DNA of 9,354 nt from an uncultured Ruminococcus sp. (GTDB lineage: Bacteria; Bacillota; Clostridia; Oscillospirales; Ruminococcaceae), in assembly GCA_900545285.1 (NCBI GenBank), contig UQYK01000062.1, positions 1 through 9,354 on the forward strand, given 5' to 3'. Shown piece by piece: positions 5,834-9,354 of the stretch (position 1 is its first letter; every line of letters starts with the position of its first letter). Under the pieces are notes generated by a model. The model did no database searches, was not told the DNA's origin, and worked only from the letters and a program-made list of their open reading frames with translations. The position numbers and the translations under genes are program-made.

Positions 5834-5860
5834 TGAAATCGATTTCTCATACTTTATAAT
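5834..5860 (+). promoter_or_regulatory. LacI/CcpA-type operator next to a -10 box
   Basis: The palindrome GAAATCGATTTC (5835-5846) sits in TGAAATCGATTTCT (5834-5847), which agrees with the catabolite-responsive pattern TGWAANCGNTNWCA at all but the final base. Eight bases on is TATAAT (5855-5860) in plus orientation, but no acceptable -35 lies 16-18 bases upstream of it. If this is a promoter, it would read rightward toward the candidate RNA at 5954 and the operator would overlap its core. Confidence 0.4.
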
Positions 5861-5953
5861 TTTACGCGAACAACTGCATAGATTTTTCCAAAAGGGCAGA
5901 TCCCCCCATTGGTTTTCAGCGGCTTTTTATCCGTATTTCACACAACGAACACA

Positions 5954-6094
5954 ATCGGGGCGTATACTAAGATCATGCTCCGAAAGGGGCATGTAACATC
6001 CTCTAACCGTCCTGCGTACACCCCGATGCAGGACGGTATCCCCAATAATCCCTATATCATAGCAAAAAACGCTCCTCACCCCGGAGCGTTTTTT
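5954..6094 (+). ncRNA. candidate small RNA with pseudoknot and intrinsic terminator
   Basis: No credible gene occupies this stretch, but the folding potential is striking. Hairpin A: catgctcc/ggggcatg (5974-5981 with 5986-5993), 8 bp with one wobble, capped by a GAAA tetraloop. Hairpin B: accgtcctgc/gcaggacggt (6006-6015 with 6028-6037), a perfect 10-bp stem. The 12-nt loop of B contains ccccgat (6021-6027), exactly complementary to atcgggg (5954-5960) upstream of hairpin A, making a pseudoknot; three further pairs are possible after one mismatch (5962-5964 with 6017-6019). A strong terminator follows (6064-6094). The 5' end is unknown; the only -10-like box is at 5855-5860. The minus strand can form the same pairings, but its terminator would then be on the wrong side. 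I cannot match it to a named RNA family. Confidence 0.5.
6064..6094 (+). terminator. strong bidirectional intrinsic terminator
   Basis: The 12-bp perfect stem aaaaaacgctcc (6064-6075) with ggagcgtttttt (6083-6094) and a 7-nt loop ends in six T on either strand. On the plus strand it would end the candidate RNA at 5954; on the minus strand it backs up the terminator at 6121-6187. Confidence 0.85.
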
Positions 6095-6120
6095 GTTGCC
6101 TTTTTTTAAATTCACACAAG

Positions 6121-6187
6121 AAAACAGCCTGTCACAGGAGATCGGAAAGTGAAAAACCTTCTCGGCACCCCTGCGGCAGGCTGTTTT
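6121..6187 (-). terminator. terminator of the cohesin/dockerin gene, with an unusually long apical region
   Basis: aaaacagcctg (6121-6131) and caggctgtttt (6177-6187) are perfect 11-bp arms. On the minus strand the stem ends in TTTTCTTG, 27 bases or more after the stop at 6214. The apical region is 45 nt and can hold a smaller cctg/cagg hairpin. On the plus strand the stem ends in five T. Confidence 0.65.
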
Positions 6188-6213
6188 TGCGTTGTTCTGT
6201 TTCAAATCGGGGT

Positions 6214-8919
6214 TCAGGATTCCTCTGCGTTCCCGATATTTCCTATGAAGCGGAGCAGCAGCCACGCATCCCGCGCATCTACAACACCATCTGCATTAAA
6301 ATCACAGTTTGCCATAGACTGTGCCTGTAAATCCGGCAAATCCTGGAGCAGATAGCGTTTTAGCAAAACCAGATCTGTCAGATCTAAGCTGCTGTCCAGA
6401 TTCAAGTCCCCCGGTATGGTAGGCTGCGGCATGGCTTCTACTGTCACTTCGCACTGATAGATATTTCCGCCGCAGCTAACAGTAATCGTTGTAATTCCCG
6501 GCGCGACTGCCTGGATCACTGCTTCTCCCGGTTTCTTCCCTACACTAACCTTCGCGATTTCCGGATCGGCGCTGTTCCAGATACAGAGATTGCCGCCGCT
6601 GTTGCGCAGCGTCACATGTTTCGTATATCCTTCCACCAGATGAAACAATTCCTGTGACAGGCTCAGTTTCTCTGCCGTTGTCGTCGTAATCACAGAAACC
6701 GTTGTTGTCACAGATGTCGTTTCAGAGGTGCTGGTTTCCGTGCTCGTGCTGGATGTGGTGACAGAACTGGTTTCTGTCACTGTCTCCGTTTCTGTTTCGG
6801 TTACCGGCTGTGTCTGCGTTTCTGTTGTCATTGTGGCCGTTTCCGTCTGGGTTTCTGTGGGAGTAGTCTCTGTCTCAGAAACGGTAGACTGCGTTGTGGC
6901 AGTGGTTTCCGTCACAGGAGCTGCTGTGTCGGATGCAGTCTCCGTTACAGTTTCCGTTGTCGTGGTAGTCGTGACAGGCGGCTCTGTTGTACTCGGTTCC
7001 CGGCTGTCCACAACGTGAATAGTACCGCCCACCAGCTGGGGCACAGAGGTTTTCTCCTGACTGTCCATAACACTGGCATTCAGGCCGCCGGCAGAAGCAG
7101 CACTCATAAGAACCGGAATCGCATCCCCTGCCTTTACCGTCTCCGGCAGCTGGAATGTTATCGTTCCCAGCTTTTCATCCGAATAGATATAACTGGTGTC
7201 CGGATCAATGGCAATAAATTTTAGCCACACCTCATCCGGGCTGGTGGCCAGATCTGCCTGAAGCCCCAGTTCATCTGTATAGGTGCTCTCTGCTTTCATC
7301 ACGCTGACACCGTCTGTCTCCCATGTGATGCCAAAGCTCAGGGAGGAAAAGCCGTTGTTTTTTGCCGCACGCACCGGAACGCTTATCTGATACTCTCTGT
7401 ATTCCAGCGTTTCCAGTTCCACTGTAACATCATCCACCTGTACCCGGACAGCGCTGTTCTTCTCCTCTGTGGAAAGCACCCGGATTTTTCCGGATTGCAG
7501 CTGCAGCCGTCCGGTATCCTTTGCCGGATTGGCAATCACCGCTTCGGTTCCGTCCGCCGCCGTATCCTTTGCTGTCAGTGTAAAGGTGTCTCCGGCCGCC
7601 GCGTCCTTTCGCACACGAAATGTCAGCGTAAACAGCTTCGTTTCCTGATAGACATAGCCGCCGCCCTGATACTGTACGGAAATCCAGTCACTGTTTCCGC
7701 CTACCTCCGGGTGGGACAACACACGAAGTTTTTTTTCATCATCGCTGACGCATTCCACTTCTGTCAGATCTGCGCCGTTCCAGGAGATGCCGAATTCCAG
7801 CTTGGAAAACATGCTCAGCGCAGAAATGCTCACAGGAACAGACACCTCGTAATTGTTCGCTTCCAGTTCTTCCGGTGTCACATCAATTTCCGGCACGGTA
7901 ACCGTTCCGTCTGCCGCCACTGTGATATCCGGCGTGCTGTTGACGTGAATCGAACCGCCGGTAATGGTCAGTTCGCCCTTCTGCCCTACATTATTTATAA
8001 TAGCTGCCTGAATGCTGCCTATCTCAGTTTTACCGCCAATCCGGTAGGTGGCACCGGCATAGACAGATTCCGGCACCTGAAACCGCAGGGTAAACAGTTC
8101 GCTTCCGGAATAGGTATTGTCCGCAAACAGCTGAAACCATCCGCTGCCAGAAGCATTGGAAACAGACGGCAGCAGGGACAATCCGGAAGGCACACTGCCG
8201 GAAGGCGACATGCCTACCAGCTGTTCCGGATCCCAGGAAACCCCGAACTGCGCCCCGTAGAACCCGTTATTGGTTTTGGCTTCCACCGGGACTTCTACAA
8301 TATAGTCATTGTCCTCCAGATCCTGCATGGTGACAGTAACGTTTTTTATCCGGACTTCCATCTTCGGCACAACGTGATCTACAATCTGAATGCCGCCGGA
8401 AATGCCGGCAACTGCGCCTTTTTCCTGTCCGGATGTATAGTTGATATCTTTTCCGAAAATATCCTGTGTTTCCACCTGAATGGGCAGAAAATCACCGTCC
8501 TGCACAGAATTGCTCACCTGAAATGTGATCTCGCACAATGCCGATCCGTCATAGCCAGTTGACAAAAACGGCATCCAGATCATATCCTTTTCCGGCGTAT
8601 AGCTGAACATCGGCAGCAGTCCGCTTCCGGTACAGCGCGCCCCCAGCACAGTCAGCTGATCTGTATTCCAGGAGGCCGCTCCCTGAAATGCGTCAAATCC
8701 GGTATTGTTCGGTATCGTTACCGGTACTGTCACCAGATAATGGTTTTGCTTGAGCTGATCCATGGTCACTTCCGTCACGCCAATCTGCATGGTAATGGTG
8801 GGCAGCGTGATGGCCTGTTCCTCTGCGGATACCAGCGCCCCAGCCGGCAGCCACAGGCATGCAATGGTCACAAACAGCGCCGTGATCCAGGAGATTCCCC
8901 GGCTGATTGCCTGTTTCAT
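6214..8919 (-). CDS. secreted scaffoldin-like protein: four cohesin-like modules, Thr-rich linker, Ig-like (BIG2) domain, dockerin
   Basis: A 901-residue exported protein from the ATG at 8919; a GTG four codons upstream is possible, but AAAGG lies 11 bases before the ATG and only 3 before the GTG. Residues 1-32 are a signal peptide. Four related modules of about 145 residues follow (about 40-182, 185-328, 341-483, 490-637). Each opens with a short strand and a y-V-VPV strand, has a G-F...fgxsW core, a later (l/e)x(T/I)(L/T)F strand and closes with a GG/GK-I-V strand, the layout of cohesins. A linker of Thr, Glu and Ser spans 641-751. Residues 752-829 are a BIG2-type Ig fold (SADPEIAKVSVG, APGITTITVSCGG). 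A dockerin (835-895) has two intact calcium loops: Asp838, Asn840, Asp842, Asp849 and Asp873, Asn875, Asp877, Asp884. No sorting signal is present, so attachment is probably through the dockerin. Family fits an adaptor scaffoldin; the cohesin call is by pattern and partners are unknown. Confidence 0.85.
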   Translation of the reverse strand: MKQAISRGISWITALFVTIACLWLPAGALVSAEEQAITLPTITMQIGVTEVTMDQLKQNHYLVTVPVTIPNNTGFDAFQGAASWNTDQLTVLGARCTGSGLLPMFSYTPEKDMIWMPFLSTGYDGSALCEITFQVSNSVQDGDFLPIQVETQDIFGKDINYTSGQEKGAVAGISGGIQIVDHVVPKMEVRIKNVTVTMQDLEDNDYIVEVPVEAKTNNGFYGAQFGVSWDPEQLVGMSPSGSVPSGLSLLPSVSNASGSGWFQLFADNTYSGSELFTLRFQVPESVYAGATYRIGGKTEIGSIQAAIINNVGQKGELTITGGSIHVNSTPDITVAADGTVTVPEIDVTPEELEANNYEVSVPVSISALSMFSKLEFGISWNGADLTEVECVSDDEKKLRVLSHPEVGGNSDWISVQYQGGGYVYQETKLFTLTFRVRKDAAAGDTFTLTAKDTAADGTEAVIANPAKDTGRLQLQSGKIRVLSTEEKNSAVRVQVDDVTVELETLEYREYQISVPVRAAKNNGFSSLSFGITWETDGVSVMKAESTYTDELGLQADLATSPDEVWLKFIAIDPDTSYIYSDEKLGTITFQLPETVKAGDAIPVLMSAASAGGLNASVMDSQEKTSVPQLVGGTIHVVDSREPSTTEPPVTTTTTTETVTETASDTAAPVTETTATTQSTVSETETTPTETQTETATMTTETQTQPVTETETETVTETSSVTTSSTSTETSTSETTSVTTTVSVITTTTAEKLSLSQELFHLVEGYTKHVTLRNSGGNLCIWNSADPEIAKVSVGKKPGEAVIQAVAPGITTITVSCGGNIYQCEVTVEAMPQPTIPGDLNLDSSLDLTDLVLLKRYLLQDLPDLQAQSMANCDFNADGVVDARDAWLLLRFIGNIGNAEES
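6667..6999 (-). repeat. low-complexity Thr/Glu/Ser linker coding region
   Basis: About 110 codons inside the scaffoldin-like gene are mostly Thr, with Glu, Ser, Val and Gln in short TET, TVTE and TTT runs. It separates the cohesin-like modules from the Ig-like and dockerin domains, as linkers in cellulosomal proteins do, and is a likely O-glycosylation target. The repetitive DNA makes the length prone to slippage or assembly error. Confidence 0.8.
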
Positions 8920-8924
8920 ACGAT

Positions 8925-9023
8925 TCAGCACCTTTCCTTTGTCCCATATTCCGGCATCTGAGCCAGTTTCGGGAATTCCGCTGTAAAATGCGGATCAAAT
9001 TGGATTTCCAAACATTCTTCCAA
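8925..9023 (-). CDS. short leader ORF, 32 aa, doubtful
   Basis: A TTG at 9023 opens a 32-residue frame (beginning LEECLEIQFDPHF) with AAAGGA five bases upstream, ending in TGA five bases before the scaffoldin ATG. Its amino-acid make-up looks protein-like and its termination next to the following start would suit translational coupling. Against it, the predicted transcription start (near 9032) lies inside its ribosome site, the start is TTG, and it matches no family I know. Confidence 0.3.
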   Translation of the reverse strand: MEECLEIQFDPHFTAEFPKLAQMPEYGTKERC

Positions 9024-9038
9024 GATCTTCCTTTCTTT

Positions 9039-9067
9039 ATTATATCACTATTGCTGTAAACAGTCAA
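9039..9067 (-). promoter_or_regulatory. sigma-A promoter of the scaffoldin-like gene
   Basis: Minus strand: TTGACT (9067-9062), a 17-base spacer (9061-9045), TATAAT (9044-9039). Eleven of twelve consensus bases match. Transcription would begin near 9032, about 110 nt before the ATG at 8919. Confidence 0.8.
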
Positions 9068-9143
9068 CAAAACTATGCATAATTTGTATGAATAAACAGT
9101 TTCTTCCAACCGTTTTTGTCTGCTTTGTGTTACAGAGAAAAGC

Positions 9144-9179
9144 GAAACCGTGCACACTGGATTCAGCATGCACGGTTTC
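9144..9179 (-). terminator. intrinsic terminator upstream of the scaffoldin promoter
   Basis: gaaaccgtgca (9144-9154) and tgcacggtttc (9169-9179) form an 11-bp stem; the 14-nt loop can add a ctg/cag tip. On the minus strand the stem is followed by GCTTTTCTC. It separates whatever is transcribed from the right from the scaffoldin promoter. Confidence 0.65.
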
Positions 9180-9325
9180 TGTAAAGCAATGAGAAAAAGA
9201 GAGATAACTGCAAAATCAAATTTGCTAAAAATATCGGTGAGAATGAAAAAAACCGATATTACATAGAAGCAACCATCCTGCCATGTGCAATTCTAATTCC
9301 GGAAGGACGATCTGCCTTGCTTCTT
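9144..9325 (-). ncRNA. candidate small transcript or upstream leader with terminator
   Basis: No protein frame is convincing here. A TATAAT box at 9337-9332 would place a start near 9325. The predicted RNA begins with gaagcaa complementary to ttgcttc (arms 9317-9323 and 9266-9272, 7 bp), then a 9-bp hairpin aatatcggt/accgatatt (9230-9238 with 9252-9260) followed by a short T run, and ends in the terminator at 9144-9179. Total about 180 nt. The -35 would fall just outside the window, so the promoter is unproven. It could also be the tail of a transcript from a gene to the right. Confidence 0.35.
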
Positions 9326-9331
9326 GTAATT

Positions 9332-9337
9332 ATTATA
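9332..9337 (-). promoter_or_regulatory. possible -10 box at the window edge
   Basis: TATAAT on the minus strand (9337-9332). A 17-base spacer would put the -35 at 9355-9360, beyond the window, so it cannot be confirmed. Confidence 0.3.
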
Positions 9338-9354
9338 ACATATCGTACCCCATT

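Noticed and set aside
5909..6109. 66-aa plus-strand ORF across the candidate RNA
   Set aside because: It reads through the strong terminator stem at 6064-6094, has no ribosome site, and the folding pattern explains the region better.
6667..6999. Short repeated gtttctgt-like units that might suggest a repeat array or CRISPR
   Set aside because: Spacing is irregular, there are no unique spacers, and the units are explained by Thr/Glu/Val codons of the linker on the minus strand.
8917..8931. GTG at 8931 as start of the scaffoldin-like protein
   Set aside because: The ribosome site would be only about three bases away, whereas the ATG at 8919 is at a usable distance and gives a normal signal peptide.
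8693..9169. 158-aa minus-strand ORF overlapping the scaffoldin start
   Set aside because: It begins upstream of the strong promoter and runs across the signal-peptide region in another frame with His/Gly/Asp-rich shadow composition.

Overview
The window looks like a chromosomal segment from a Gram-positive anaerobe of the Ruminococcus type (Clostridia, Oscillospiraceae). Three things point there. Two neighbouring secreted proteins end in type-I dockerin modules, and one of them also carries four cohesin-like modules and a Thr/Glu-rich linker. A dipicolinate synthase subunit (a sporulation enzyme) lies nearby. Promoters are close to the TTGACA-17-TATAAT consensus with AGGA-type ribosome binding sites. 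The species cannot be fixed from the sequence.

All five convincing genes are on the minus strand and most form single-gene units with their own signals. From right to left in the window (their transcription direction) they are: a large secreted cohesin/dockerin protein (6214-8919) with a strong promoter at 9039-9067; a dockerin-tagged SGNH/GDSL-fold protein (4277-5566) with a perfect consensus promoter at 5674-5702 and a terminator at 4155-4198; a membrane-anchored HtrA-type protease with a PDZ domain (2417-3976); a short, orphan dipicolinate synthase subunit A (1168-1959); and the N-terminal 273 residues of an unrecognised exported protein (1-821) with a consensus-like promoter and a structured leader.

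The intergenic regions carry much of the interest. A small transposon-like element of 85 bp with terminal inverted repeats and a TTA target duplication sits exactly at the htrA stop codon, and a diverged partial copy in the opposite orientation sits at the 3' end of the SGNH-dockerin gene, so the two bracket htrA. Between the two dockerin genes are a palindromic repeat, a LacI/CcpA-type operator, and a plus-strand candidate small RNA with a GNRA-capped hairpin and a loop-to-upstream pseudoknot, ending in a strong bidirectional terminator. The right edge (9144-9337) has the outline of a second small transcript on the minus strand.

Functionally the two dockerin proteins fit assembly of an extracellular cellulosome- or amylosome-like complex: the large protein could act as an adaptor scaffoldin (cohesins to receive dockerin proteins, its own dockerin to attach to a further scaffoldin). 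HtrA would handle misfolded exported proteins. The SGNH protein has lost the catalytic Ser and the Asp/His pair, so it is more likely a binding or structural component than an esterase. DpaA suggests a spore-forming lineage, but dpaB is not next to it and the DpaA C-terminus is short.
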